Positions 7,922 to 16,110 of a stretch of 64,000 nt of DNA are shown one piece after another; the first letter of the stretch is position 1, and every line of letters starts with the position of its first letter. The DNA is from Streptomyces antibioticus (GTDB taxonomy: Bacteria > Actinomycetota > Actinomycetes > Streptomycetales > Streptomycetaceae). The translations under genes were made by a program, and so were the position numbers. The stretch is from positions 526,624-590,623 of the forward strand of contig NZ_KQ948427.1 of NCBI RefSeq assembly GCF_001514065.1. Direction: 5' to 3'. Below the pieces are notes generated by a model. It was given only the letters and a program-made list of their open reading frames with translations. It did not search any database and was not told the DNA's origin.

Positions 7922-8764
7922 CTACCGCTGACGGCCCCCGCCCAGCAGCGCGTTGAGCTCGCCGTAGTCGAATCCACCGGCCAGCGACTCGTACGTGCCC
8001 GCGTCCAGCAGCTCCCGCGCGGCGCGGTGCACGAGGGCGTGCACGGCCATGGGGATGCTCGCGCCCGCGCTCACGCGCGCGACGCCGAGCGCCGCCAGGT
8101 CCGCGACCGGTGGGGCGCCGGGACCCACCATGATGTTCACAGGGCCGTCGACGCCGTCGACGAGCTCCTTCACGATCCCCGGGTCGACGGCCCCGGGGAC
8201 GAAGATCCCGTCGGCGCCCGCGGCCCGGAAGGCGGCGGCCCGCTCCAGGGTGAGGTCCACTCCCCCGGCCCCGCGCAGGAACGTGTCGATCCGGGCGTTG
8301 ACGAACAGCGGCACGTCCGCCGCGTCGGCGGCGGCGCGGGCGGCGGCGATCCGCTCGGCCTGCTCGGCGACGTCCCGCAGCGCTCCGGCGCCATCCCCGT
8401 ACAGCGCGTCCTCGATGTTCACGCCGACCGCGCCCGCCGCGAGAACCGCGCGGATGGTCTCGGCGACTCCTTCCGGTTCCTCGGCGTAGCCGCTTTCGAC
8501 GTCCGCGCTGACGGGGACGTCCACGGCGGCGGCGATGTCCGCGACGACACCCAGGGCCCGGTCCCGGTCCACCCGGTCGCCGTCCGCCGCACCGAGGCCC
8601 CACGCGAGCCCGGCGCTGGTCGTGGCGACGGCCGCGGCCCCGGCGTGCGCGACGATCCGGGCGCTCGCGGTGTCCCAGGCGTTGGGCAGGATCAGCGGGC
8701 GTCCGGGGACGTGCAGGGCGTGGAAGGCGAGGGCGCGGTCGCGGAGCGAGGTCTGCTTGGTCAT
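7922..8764 (-). CDS. Isocitrate lyase/PEP mutase family protein
   Basis: 280 residues of the PEP mutase/isocitrate lyase superfamily, a TIM barrel that makes or breaks C-C or C-P bonds in oxaloacetate- or PEP-like compounds. Visible pieces are LPNAWDTASARI near the N-terminus, VSADVESGYAEEPE, GVNIEDALYG, VNARIDTFLRG and GADGIFVPG, which form the metal and substrate pocket. The isocitrate-lyase KKCGH motif is absent, so a carboxyvinyl-phosphonate mutase-like or methylisocitrate-lyase-like role is more likely; the substrate is not known. Start is ATG 8764; one upstream in-frame ATG (8776) is less likely. Confidence 0.87.
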   Translation of the reverse strand: MTKQTSLRDRALAFHALHVPGRPLILPNAWDTASARIVAHAGAAAVATTSAGLAWGLGAADGDRVDRDRALGVVADIAAAVDVPVSADVESGYAEEPEGVAETIRAVLAAGAVGVNIEDALYGDGAGALRDVAEQAERIAAARAAADAADVPLFVNARIDTFLRGAGGVDLTLERAAAFRAAGADGIFVPGAVDPGIVKELVDGVDGPVNIMVGPGAPPVADLAALGVARVSAGASIPMAVHALVHRAARELLDAGTYESLAGGFDYGELNALLGGGRQR

Positions 8765-8861
8765 GCGTTCACTCAAGCAGCGGGGGCAGGCCGGGGCTGG
8801 CAGGAAATCGACATCAACGTGACAACTGCCCGCCCCGCCCCGCCTCTGCCTGCCCCACCTC

Positions 8862-9521
8862 TCACGCTCCCGCGGGCGCGGCCGCGCGCGTCAGCGCAGC
8901 CCTCAGCTCCTCCCCCGCCTTCCGCGTCACCGGCCCCGCCGCCCCGCTCCGCTCGGCCAGTTCCGCCAGCCGCTCCTGGTAGCGACCGCGCTCGTCCCGG
9001 CTCACCAGGGTGCGCAGTTCGGCCGCGGCGGCCAGGGTGACGACGGCCGCGTCCCGGTCGGAGACCTCCGCGACCGGCACCGGGCCTTCGAGGATCCGCC
9101 GGGCCTCCGCGCGCAGCGCGTCCACGACGGCGACACGCTCCAGGGCGTACTCGACGGTCGGGAACACCCCGAGGGCCCGCCGCTTCTCCGCGCGGAGGTA
9201 ACCGTCGGCGGCCAGCTGCTCCCGTACCGCGTCGAGCGTCACGCGCGCGTGCAGCGGCACCCAGCTGTGCCAGTGGTGCGGCCGGGACTCCCGTACGAGC
9301 TCCAGGAGCCCGTCGAGGACGGCGTCCCCGGTCTCGGAGTCCAGGTCGGCCGGGGTGGCGATGCCGTCGTCGTCGAGGAGGAGCCCACGCCGGGCCAGTT
9401 CGGTGAGGGCGCCGGCCCGCACGAGGTGATCGACGTGGCCGGTGTCGGTGAGTTCGTTGCGGGTGATGTCCCAGGCCAGCAGGTAGAGCCGGGCGGGCAG
9501 GGACAGCGAGCCGTCGGGCAC
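8862..9521 (-). CDS. GPP34 (Golgi phosphoprotein 3-like) family protein
   Basis: 219 residues. The opening LSLPARLYLLAWD and the following HLVRAGALTELARRG and VPLHARVTLDAVREQLAADG segments match the GPP34/GOLPH3 fold, which in eukaryotes binds phosphatidylinositol-4-phosphate. Streptomycetes have many copies of unknown role, probably membrane-associated. Start is GTG 9521 with GGAGGA eight bases upstream. It is divergent from the ABC-F gene. No transmembrane segment is seen. Confidence 0.82.
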   Translation of the reverse strand: MPDGSLSLPARLYLLAWDITRNELTDTGHVDHLVRAGALTELARRGLLLDDDGIATPADLDSETGDAVLDGLLELVRESRPHHWHSWVPLHARVTLDAVREQLAADGYLRAEKRRALGVFPTVEYALERVAVVDALRAEARRILEGPVPVAEVSDRDAAVVTLAAAAELRTLVSRDERGRYQERLAELAERSGAAGPVTRKAGEELRAALTRAAAPAGA

Positions 9522-9557
9522 GGGGCCTCCTCCAGATCGGGCTTCACATTAATTCGA

Positions 9558-9586
9558 TTGACGGTCTCGACGCCGCTGCCTACCGT
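9558..9586 (+). promoter_or_regulatory. Candidate vegetative promoter for the ABC-F gene
   Basis: TTGACG (9558-9563) and TACCGT (9581-9586) are separated by 17 bp, a good fit to an actinomycete sigma-HrdB promoter. Transcription starting near 9593 would give a leader of about 225 nt before the ABC-F start codon. Confidence 0.5.
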
Positions 9587-9653
9587 GGACAACGCTTCTG
9601 CTGCCGTCGATCGGAGAAGGACGTTGCTCCTCTGAGGTCATGAGACACCGCGT

Positions 9654-9672
9654 CACACACCTGAGGTGTGTG
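9654..9672 (+). promoter_or_regulatory. Leader hairpin upstream of the ABC-F gene
   Basis: CACACACC (9654-9661), loop TGA, GGTGTGTG (9665-9672): a perfect 8-bp stem in the predicted 5' leader of the ABC-F mRNA. Leaders of antibiotic-resistance ABC-F genes are often attenuators, so this could be part of a ribosome-sensing switch. A start codon at 9640 just before the hairpin opens a short frame that would run across the ABC-F start. Confidence 0.4.
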
Positions 9673-9817
9673 CGCCGCGTGCGACCTCGGCGTTCGAGCC
9701 GTCCTTGGGTGCAGGGCTTTTCTCATACCCCTCTTCTGCCCGCGGAGCCTCCCTGTGGTCGCAGGTGTTCTCGATACGCGTTTGCCCCTGACCGCACCGA
9801 GCAACCGCGAGGCCTGT

Positions 9818-11440
9818 ATGTCCGCTGCCCTCACCTGTACCTCCCTTGCCTTCTCCTGGCCCGACGGCACCCCCGTCTTCGAGGACCTCGACATCGCCTT
9901 CGGCCCCGGCCGCACCGGCCTCGTCGGTGTCAACGGGTCCGGTAAATCCACCCTGTTGAAACTGATCGCGGGTGACCTCACCCCGGCCGACGGCACCGTG
10001 CGGGTCGCCGGCGAGATCGGCCATCTGCCGCAGAACGTCACGCTCGACACCACCCTGCGGGTCGACGAGGTGCTCGGCATCGCCGCCCAGCGGGCCGCAC
10101 TGCACGCCATCGAGGCGGGCGACGTGTCCGAGGCCCACTTCGAGACCGTCGGCGACGACTGGGACGCGGAGGAACGCGCCCTGGCCACGCTCGGCGAACT
10201 CGGCCTCGGCCACATCGGGTTGGACCGCACGGTCGGCGAGGTGTCCGGCGGCGAGTCGGTGCTGCTGCGGCTGGCCGCACTGCTGCTGCGCCGCCCCGAC
10301 GTACTGCTCCTGGACGAACCGACCAACAACCTCGACCTGTACGCCCGCAAGCGCCTGTACACGGCCGTCGCGTCCTGGTCCGGGGTCATGGTCATCGTCA
10401 GCCACGACCGTGAACTGCTCGAACTCGTCGACCAGATCGCCGATCTGCACGCCGGCGAGGTCACCTGGTACGGCGGCAACTTCTCCGCCTACGAGGAGTC
10501 CCTCGCCACCGAACAGGAGGCGGCGGAGCGGATGGTGCGGGTCGCCGAGGCCGATCTGAAACGGCAGAAGCGTGAACTCGTCGAGGCCCACTCCAAGTTG
10601 GCCCAGCGCACGCGGTACGCCAACAAGATGTACGAGAACAAACGAGAGCCCAGGGCGGTGATGAAACTGAAGAGGCGCTCGGCGCAGGTCTCCGCGGGCA
10701 AGCACCGCATCATGCACGAGGGGAAGCTCGCCGATGCCAAGGAGCGGCTCGACGAGGCGGTCGAGGCCGTACGGGACGACGACGTGATCCGCGTCGACCT
10801 GCCGTACACGGCCGTGCCGCCGGGCCGTGACGTGCTGACCCTCATGGATCTGGAGCTGGCCTACGGCGCGCGCGTGAAGGGCGGTTTCGACCTGCGCGGC
10901 CCCGAGCGGGTGGCGTTGATCGGCCGCAACGGCGCGGGCAAGACGACGCTGCTGCGGACGATCGCCGGGGAGCTCGCGCCGGTGTCGGGCGAGGCGCACG
11001 CGCAGGTGCCGCTGCGGTTCCTGCCCCAGCGGCTCGACGTCCTCGACGACGAGCTGTCGGTCGCCGAGAACGTGGCCCGGTTCGCGCCGGCCGCCACCAA
11101 CAACCGGGTGCGGGCGCGACTGGCCCGCTTCCTGTTCCGGGGCTCCCGCGCCGACCAGAAGGCGGCGACGCTGTCCGGCGGCGAGCGCTTCCGGGCGGCC
11201 CTGGCGGCGCTCATGCTGGCCGAGCCGGCCCCGCAGCTGCTGATGCTGGACGAGCCGACGAACAACCTCGACATGGCGAGCGTGCGACAGCTGACGTCCG
11301 CGCTGGAGTCGTACGAGGGAGCGCTGATCGTGGCCAGCCACGACCTGCCGTTCCTGGAGTCGATCGGCATCACGCGGTGGCTGCTGCTGGACGGCGAACT
11401 CCGGGAGACGACGGCGGAGGCCGTCGCCGAGCTCGCCTAG
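9818..11440 (+). CDS. ABC-F family ATPase, ribosome-associated
   Basis: 540 residues with two ABC nucleotide-binding domains and no membrane segment, the ABC-F layout. Domain 1 has Walker A GVNGSGKST (about residue 37), signature VSGGE and LLLDEPTNNLD; domain 2 has GRNGAGKTT, LSGGE and LMLDEPTNNLD. Between them is a charged linker (RVAEADLKRQKRELVEAHSKL) of the P-site tRNA interaction motif type. Members act on the ribosome, as translation factors or by dislodging antibiotics. Start is ATG 9818 with GAGG six bases upstream. The long leader with a hairpin would suit drug-induced attenuation. A hairpin follows the stop. Confidence 0.88.
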   Translation: MSAALTCTSLAFSWPDGTPVFEDLDIAFGPGRTGLVGVNGSGKSTLLKLIAGDLTPADGTVRVAGEIGHLPQNVTLDTTLRVDEVLGIAAQRAALHAIEAGDVSEAHFETVGDDWDAEERALATLGELGLGHIGLDRTVGEVSGGESVLLRLAALLLRRPDVLLLDEPTNNLDLYARKRLYTAVASWSGVMVIVSHDRELLELVDQIADLHAGEVTWYGGNFSAYEESLATEQEAAERMVRVAEADLKRQKRELVEAHSKLAQRTRYANKMYENKREPRAVMKLKRRSAQVSAGKHRIMHEGKLADAKERLDEAVEAVRDDDVIRVDLPYTAVPPGRDVLTLMDLELAYGARVKGGFDLRGPERVALIGRNGAGKTTLLRTIAGELAPVSGEAHAQVPLRFLPQRLDVLDDELSVAENVARFAPAATNNRVRARLARFLFRGSRADQKAATLSGGERFRAALAALMLAEPAPQLLMLDEPTNNLDMASVRQLTSALESYEGALIVASHDLPFLESIGITRWLLLDGELRETTAEAVAELA

Positions 11441-11450
11441 GCAGAACCCG

Positions 11451-11488
11451 GCGCCGGCGGCCCCCACGGAGGTGGAGGTCGCCGGCGC
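11451..11488 (+). terminator. Hairpin terminator after the ABC-F gene
   Basis: GCGCCGGCG (11451-11459) pairs with CGCCGGCGC (11480-11488) over a 20-nt loop, starting 10 bases after the stop codon. There is no T tract, as is usual for Streptomyces terminators. Confidence 0.55.
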
Positions 11489-11626
11489 CGTGGTTACTGC
11501 CGCGTATCTCAGGAGGGCCACAGCCTGGCAACGGGGGTTTTGTGTGCGCGGGCCCGCCCTGCATGATGGCGGACCGGCGCCGCTTTTTTCGGGGCGCCGC
11601 CACCTGCCGCCGTTACGGAGTTCCTC

Positions 11627-12403
11627 GTGCCCAGCAAGAAGGCCCTCATCCGCCGCCCCAGCCCGCGCCTCGCCGAAGGCCTGGTGACGCACATCGAGCG
11701 CGAGAAGGTCGACGTCGACCTGGCGGTCGAGCAGTGGGAGGCGTACGCCGAGGCCCTGCGCGCGCACGGCTGGGAGACGGTCGAGGTGGACCCGGCCGAC
11801 GACTGCCCGGACTCCGTGTTCGTCGAGGACACGGTCGTCATGTACAAGAACGTCGCCCTGATCACCCGGCCCGGCGCCGAGTCGCGGCGCGACGAGACCG
11901 CCGGGGTCGAGGAGGCCGTGGCCTCGCTGGGCTGCTCGGTGAACTGGATCTGGGAGCCGGGCACCCTGGACGGCGGTGACGTCCTCAAGGTCGGCGACAC
12001 CATCTACGTCGGCCGTGGCGGCCGTACCAACGCGGCGGGCGTGCAGCAGCTGCGGGCCGCCTTCGAACCGCTCGGCGCGCAGGTGGTCGCCGTACCGGTG
12101 AGCAAGGTGCTGCACCTGAAGTCGGCGGTCACGGCGCTGCCCGACGGCACGGTCATCGGAAACATCCCCAAGGTCGACCGCCCCTCCCTCTTCCCGCGCT
12201 TCCTGTCGGTGCCGGAGGAGGCCGGCGGTCACGTCGTGCTGCTCGGCGGTCACAAGCTGCTGATCTCGGCGAGCGCGCCCAAGACCATCGAGCTGCTGGC
12301 CGACCTCGGCCACGACCCGGTCGTGGTCGACATCAGCGAGTTCGAGAAGCTCGAGGGGTGTGTGACATGCCTCTCGGTCCGCGTGCGGGAGCTGTACGCC
12401 TGA
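11627..12403 (+). CDS. ddaH: N(G),N(G)-dimethylarginine dimethylaminohydrolase
   Basis: 258 residues. It hydrolyses methylated arginines to citrulline and methylamines. Family features are LIRRPSPRL at the N-terminus, DCPDSVFVEDTVV, the substrate loop TLDGGDVL, HLKSAVTAL with the catalytic His (163) and EGCVTCLSVR with the nucleophilic Cys (probably Cys248). Length and sequence fit the well-studied Streptomyces DDAH. Start is GTG 11627 with GGAG six bases upstream. It stands alone between two hairpins, with no arginine-catabolism genes beside it. Confidence 0.92.
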   Translation: MPSKKALIRRPSPRLAEGLVTHIEREKVDVDLAVEQWEAYAEALRAHGWETVEVDPADDCPDSVFVEDTVVMYKNVALITRPGAESRRDETAGVEEAVASLGCSVNWIWEPGTLDGGDVLKVGDTIYVGRGGRTNAAGVQQLRAAFEPLGAQVVAVPVSKVLHLKSAVTALPDGTVIGNIPKVDRPSLFPRFLSVPEEAGGHVVLLGGHKLLISASAPKTIELLADLGHDPVVVDISEFEKLEGCVTCLSVRVRELYA

Positions 12404-12426
12404 CGCGTGACCGGATCATCCGTTCA

Positions 12427-12451
12427 GCCCCGGGACCTGCGGTCCTGGGGC
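12427..12451 (+). terminator. Strong hairpin terminator after ddaH
   Basis: GCCCCGGGACC (12427-12437) pairs with GGTCCTGGGGC (12441-12451) around a TGC loop, 11 bp with one G-T pair, 23 bases after the ddaH stop codon. Confidence 0.65.
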
Positions 12452-12516
12452 TTGCGCATATGCCCCGAAACACATTGGGAACACAGGCTGATCAGGGATC
12501 TTTACGTCACGCTTAA

Positions 12517-12562
12517 CCTACGGCTTCGTAACCTACGGATTCGTAGCCTACGCTCTCGTAGG
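12517..12562. promoter_or_regulatory. Triple tandem operator upstream of the desaturase
   Basis: Three head-to-tail 15-bp units begin at 12517, 12532 and 12547. Each has the form CCTACG-N4-CGTA(G): the arms are TACG/CGTA in the first, CTACG/CGTAG in the second and CCTACG/CGTAGG in the third. Such an array of small palindromes about 70 bp before a lipid desaturase start suggests cooperative binding by a TetR-type regulator encoded elsewhere. Confidence 0.6.
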
Positions 12563-12628
12563 TTCCGGTATCCGCTCGCCGGTTACCCGACTCTCCCCGG
12601 CTCTGTTATGCGTCCCCCTGGAGTTCCC

Positions 12629-13603
12629 GTGACGATCACTTCCCCTCACCTCGGCAGCCCCGCCGTCTGGACCGACGCCAAGCTGCTGTACGCGCTGGAG
12701 GAAGTCGTCGAGACCGAGCTCAACCGGCACCTGAAGGTCGCCAAGGACTGGATGCCGCACGAGTACGTGCCGTGGAGCGACGCCCGCAACTTCCCCGGCT
12801 TCTTCGAGGACGGCCAGGCCTGGGACAAGGAGCAGTCCAAGGTCACCGAGATCGGCCGCATCGCGCTCGTGGTGAACCTCCTCACCGAGGACAACCTCCC
12901 CAGCTACCACCACGAGATCGCCTCCCTGTTCGGCCGCGACGGCGCCTGGGGCACCTGGGTGCACCGCTGGACCGCCGAGGAGGGCCGGCACGGCATCGTG
13001 ATGCGCGACTACCTGCTCGCCTCGCGCGCGGTGGACCCGGACAAGCTGGAAGCGTTCCGCATGCAGCACATGTCGGAGGGCTTCGAGTCCGACAACCGCC
13101 ACTCCATGCTGCACTCGGTCGCCTACGTCGCCTTCCAGGAACTCGCGACCCGCATCTCGCACCGCAACACCGGTCACCAGTCCGGCGACCCCGTCTGCGA
13201 CCGCATGCTGGCGCGCATCGCGACCGACGAGAACCTCCACATGGTCTTCTACCGCAACCTCCTGAAGGCAGCGTTCGAGCTCGCGCCCGACCTGACCATG
13301 CAGGCGGTCCGGGACGTGGTCGTGAACTTCCGGATGCCCGGCCACGGCATGCCCGGCTTCGAGCGCTTCGCCGCGCAGATGGCCATCGGCGAGGTCTACA
13401 ACATGCGCATCCACCACGACGACGTCCTCCAGCCGGTCCTGCGCCACCTGAAGGTCATGGAGATCGACGGCCTCGGCCCCGAGGGCCAGCAGGCCCAGGA
13501 CGAGCTCGGCATGTTCATGGGCGGCCTGGACGCGGAGGCCCTGAAGTTCGACGAGAAGCTGGCGGCCCGCAAGGCGCGCATGGCGGCACGCGCGGCGGGC
13601 TGA
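12629..13603 (+). CDS. Acyl-[acyl-carrier-protein] desaturase (soluble di-iron type)
   Basis: 324 residues. A soluble di-iron desaturase that introduces a double bond into fatty acyl-ACP, changing membrane fluidity. Di-iron ligands sit in TEDNLPSYHHE, EEGRHG (the family's EExxH), FQELATRISHRN and ATDENLH (second D/ExxH). Most Streptomyces and mycobacterial DesA-like proteins share this layout. I prefer GTG 12629, which has CTGGAG ending five bases upstream; ATG 12608 is in frame. The three tandem palindromes upstream imply transcriptional control. Confidence 0.9.
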   Translation: MTITSPHLGSPAVWTDAKLLYALEEVVETELNRHLKVAKDWMPHEYVPWSDARNFPGFFEDGQAWDKEQSKVTEIGRIALVVNLLTEDNLPSYHHEIASLFGRDGAWGTWVHRWTAEEGRHGIVMRDYLLASRAVDPDKLEAFRMQHMSEGFESDNRHSMLHSVAYVAFQELATRISHRNTGHQSGDPVCDRMLARIATDENLHMVFYRNLLKAAFELAPDLTMQAVRDVVVNFRMPGHGMPGFERFAAQMAIGEVYNMRIHHDDVLQPVLRHLKVMEIDGLGPEGQQAQDELGMFMGGLDAEALKFDEKLAARKARMAARAAG

Positions 13604-13618
13604 CCCCCAGCCGGGGTC
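13602..13618 (+). terminator. Short hairpin at the desaturase stop codon
   Basis: GACCCC (13602-13607) pairs with GGGGTC (13613-13618) over a 5-nt loop and overlaps the stop codon. It is a weak terminator candidate. Confidence 0.35.
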
Positions 13619-13668
13619 CTGCCGATTTTCCGGTGCGGTCCGGCCCCGACCAGCGGCATCATGCCGCC

Positions 13669-14508
13669 ATGCGAGAGAACACCAGGACGGAGCGGGCGGT
13701 CGGGTTCCTGCTCGGCCTCGTCGACGAGAAGATCGCCGTACGGGTCCGGGCCCGGACCGGCCTGCCGGAGCCCGAGAGCCCCGCGCAGGCCCGGGGCCGC
13801 CTCACGCGCGCGTGGAGCTGGGCCGGGAACCTGGAGGCCTCCGTCGCGCTGTGGATCATGGAGAACGACGACCCGCGGCTCAACGCCGTGGTGTGGCGGT
13901 ACATCCCGACCGACGCGGGCCTGCGCCGCGCCATCGCGCGCGGGGTGCCGTTCGCACCCGGTCGCGTCGGTCCGATACCGGTCGACGCGACCTTGCCCGG
14001 GCAGGAGCCCGAGGTTCCCGAGGTCTACGTCCGTCTCGGCCTCGTCGGCGCCCTGCGCGAGGTCGGCAATTGGAGCGAGGGGCGCGCCGCCGCGTCCATG
14101 GTGCTCACCCGCGCGGACTGGGAGACGGTCGGTGCGGCGGACCGCGAACGCCCGCTGCCCGGTTACGCCCGCTGGGCGCTCGCCGTCCGCCCGGACTGCC
14201 CGCCCTCGGTGCGGGCCGGCTTCGGCGCGCACGCGAAGTTCACCCACCGGCTGCGCCAGGCGGGCGTGTTCGAGAACCCCGCCGACTACGTCGCCTCCGA
14301 CGGCCCGGCGCTGCGTGTCCTCGAAGTGCTGTCCCTGGGGCAACTCCTGTTCCCGGCACGGCTGAAGGAGGCCGAGGACGCCCTGCGGCCCCTCGTCCAG
14401 GAGCACTTGGGCGACCGCGAGGACGCGTGGGCGGTGCTGGCGCAGCTGACGGAGACGTTCCACGGGAACGCCCCGGAACTGATCGTCACGGCGGGCGCCA
14501 TCGCATAG
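13669..14508 (+). CDS. Conserved-looking hypothetical protein, 279 residues
   Basis: I do not recognise a family. From ATG 13669 the protein is soluble, with an Arg-rich helical first third (TERAVGFLLGLVDEKIAVRV), a middle part mentioning WIMENDDPRLNAVVWRYIP, and a C-terminal helical part ending in ETFHGNAPELIVTAGAIA. The alternation of short helices hints at an alpha-solenoid (HEAT-like) fold. No signal peptide or membrane segment is seen. It ends 12 bases before the tRNA-Trp-like gene, which lies on the opposite strand. Confidence 0.7.
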   Translation: MRENTRTERAVGFLLGLVDEKIAVRVRARTGLPEPESPAQARGRLTRAWSWAGNLEASVALWIMENDDPRLNAVVWRYIPTDAGLRRAIARGVPFAPGRVGPIPVDATLPGQEPEVPEVYVRLGLVGALREVGNWSEGRAAASMVLTRADWETVGAADRERPLPGYARWALAVRPDCPPSVRAGFGAHAKFTHRLRQAGVFENPADYVASDGPALRVLEVLSLGQLLFPARLKEAEDALRPLVQEHLGDREDAWAVLAQLTETFHGNAPELIVTAGAIA

Positions 14509-14520
14509 TGGGGGGAGGGG

Positions 14521-14594
14521 GCGGGGCGGCTGGATTCGAACCAGCGTGCTTCAGTTTTGGAGACCGATGCGCCTGCCTCTGCGCTACGACCCCG
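14521..14594 (-). tRNA. tRNA-Trp (anticodon CCA) with an irregular acceptor stem
   Basis: On the minus strand the sequence folds as a tRNA: D stem GCGC/GCGC with loop AGAGGCAG, anticodon stem TCGGT/ACTGA with loop CTCCAAA (anticodon CCA, complement of 14558-14560), five-base variable loop, T stem GCTGG/CCAGC with loop TTCGAAT. The acceptor arms pair only if one U is bulged (CGGGG-U-CG with CG-CCCCG), and the pairing can extend outward by extra G-C pairs. No 3' CCA is encoded. Body sequence is shared with the tRNAs at 20.4-20.6 kb. It is probably an extra tRNA or tRNA-like RNA rather than the housekeeping tRNA-Trp. Confidence 0.7.
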
Positions 14595-14685
14595 CCCTTG
14601 GCGCCCGATCGTAATGCCTTGGCCCGATGTCAGTGGGTCCTGGTACCAATGAGCCACGGGGGAAACGCATTTCGGGGGGCAGGAC

Positions 14686-16089
14686 ATGGCGTACGGGGAG
14701 CGGGGGCGGCGTCCCCCTGTGGTCGACCTGGCCGACCGGCGGGCGCTGGAGGCGTACCGTCCGGCCGATCCGGAGGTCGTGGCTGAGGCGCGGCGGCTCA
14801 AGGAGGCCGCGCTGCTGGACTTCGGGCTGACGGAGTCCGCCGTGGCGTCCTGGCTGTACGCGAAGTGCCATCACCAGATCCCGACGACCGCGATCGACAC
14901 GGCGGCCGTGGTGGCGTCCGGCGACGGCAGCTGTCTGCTGCTCTACAACCCGGGCTTCTTCACCGGCCTCGGCCTGGACGGCGTCAAGTTCGTCCTGTTC
15001 CACGAGGCACGCCATCTGGTGCACCGCCATCTGTTCGCCGACGAGGAGCTCCGGGACGACCCGGTCTTCGAGCTGGCCGCCGAGGTGTCCATCAACCATG
15101 TGGCGCTGATCCGGCTCGGCAGGACCGAACTCCCGCTGCTGGACGGCCGGCCGACGGGCATCGACCCGCGCAAGGTGTACGAGCACTACTGCGCGGACCT
15201 GACGGCGCACGGCCTGGAGCCCGTCCCGTACGAGACGTTCACCGAGACGGACATGCGGGTGTACGGCGAGCTGAAGCGCATGCACCGCCCACCGGTGCCG
15301 GAGCACCGCCTGTGCGTGCACATGCAGGGCGGCCTCGTCCCCGCCGACCAGGAGACCGTCGACGCGGTGACGTCGTCCGCGCTGCTCAACTCCCTGCTGG
15401 CGGCCCGGCGCGGGCACGCGGGCGCGGAGCGGGAGCTGCTCGACCTGATGGGCCGCACCGAGGACGGGAATGCGCGGGCCGCCCGGATCTGGGGAAACCT
15501 GGGCGCGGGCATGCTGCGCGGCGAGACCACGCGCACGCGTACGGTCGACTGGTGGCAGCGCTGGCTGGTCGACGTGCTCGGCTCCAAGCTGCGTGACGGT
15601 GAGCGGCTGGTCTACCCGAAGAAGCGGGGCGCGCTGCTCGCCGCCCTCGGCCAGGACCCGATGCTGGCGCGCCGCGGCCCGGTCCGGGACAAGGTGCTGG
15701 TCATCGCGTACGACACCTCGGGTTCGATGCCGCAGCACGTGATCGGCTGGCTCACCGAACTGGTGGGCCGCATCGACGGCGTGGAGGCGCACTGGCTGTC
15801 CTTCGACGCCGTGGTGATGCCCTTCCGGCCGGGCGAGCGGGTCTACGGCGGGGGCGGCACCAGCTTCCAGGCGGTCGCGGACTACGTGGAGGGGCGCACG
15901 GAGGTGAACGGACGTCGTTTCGACGTCAGTCCGGACGCTGTCGTGATGCTGACCGATGGATACGCGCCACCGATCACGCCCGCCGAGCCGGAGAAATGGA
16001 TCTGGCTGATCACCGAGGGCGGCAGCGAGTGGCTCGAGACGCACACACCGGCGATGGACTGCCATCGCGTCACCACCGGATCGCGGTAA
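14686..16089 (+). CDS. DUF2201-type putative metallopeptidase with VWA-like domain
   Basis: 467 residues in two parts. The N-terminal half has a zinc-protease-like helix FHEARHLVHRH (HExxH, His106-His110). The C-terminal half is a von Willebrand A-like domain with the MIDAS motif DTSGS at 343-347, preceded by KVLVIAY, and a GGGTSF turn that would provide the MIDAS Thr. This pairing is typical of partners of MoxR-type AAA ATPases, and such an ATPase follows 21 bp downstream on the same strand. Start is ATG 14686 with GGGGGG eight bases upstream. It is first in a two-gene operon, divergent from tRNA-Trp. Target unknown. Confidence 0.85.
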   Translation: MAYGERGRRPPVVDLADRRALEAYRPADPEVVAEARRLKEAALLDFGLTESAVASWLYAKCHHQIPTTAIDTAAVVASGDGSCLLLYNPGFFTGLGLDGVKFVLFHEARHLVHRHLFADEELRDDPVFELAAEVSINHVALIRLGRTELPLLDGRPTGIDPRKVYEHYCADLTAHGLEPVPYETFTETDMRVYGELKRMHRPPVPEHRLCVHMQGGLVPADQETVDAVTSSALLNSLLAARRGHAGAERELLDLMGRTEDGNARAARIWGNLGAGMLRGETTRTRTVDWWQRWLVDVLGSKLRDGERLVYPKKRGALLAALGQDPMLARRGPVRDKVLVIAYDTSGSMPQHVIGWLTELVGRIDGVEAHWLSFDAVVMPFRPGERVYGGGGTSFQAVADYVEGRTEVNGRRFDVSPDAVVMLTDGYAPPITPAEPEKWIWLITEGGSEWLETHTPAMDCHRVTTGSR

Positions 16090-16110
16090 AGGCCCAGGGG
16101 ATCACGGCAC

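Noticed and set aside
9640-9945. A 101-codon plus-strand frame overlapping the ABC-F start
   Set aside because: Arg/Pro/His-rich composition and no family features. Only its start, as a possible leader peptide, was kept as a speculation.
9653-12313. A long minus-strand frame opposite the ABC-F and ddaH genes
   Set aside because: The plus-strand genes have complete catalytic motifs. The antisense product has no domain and is a GC-bias artefact. The same applies to 20917-23094, 26991-29249 and 29435-31600 on the minus strand.
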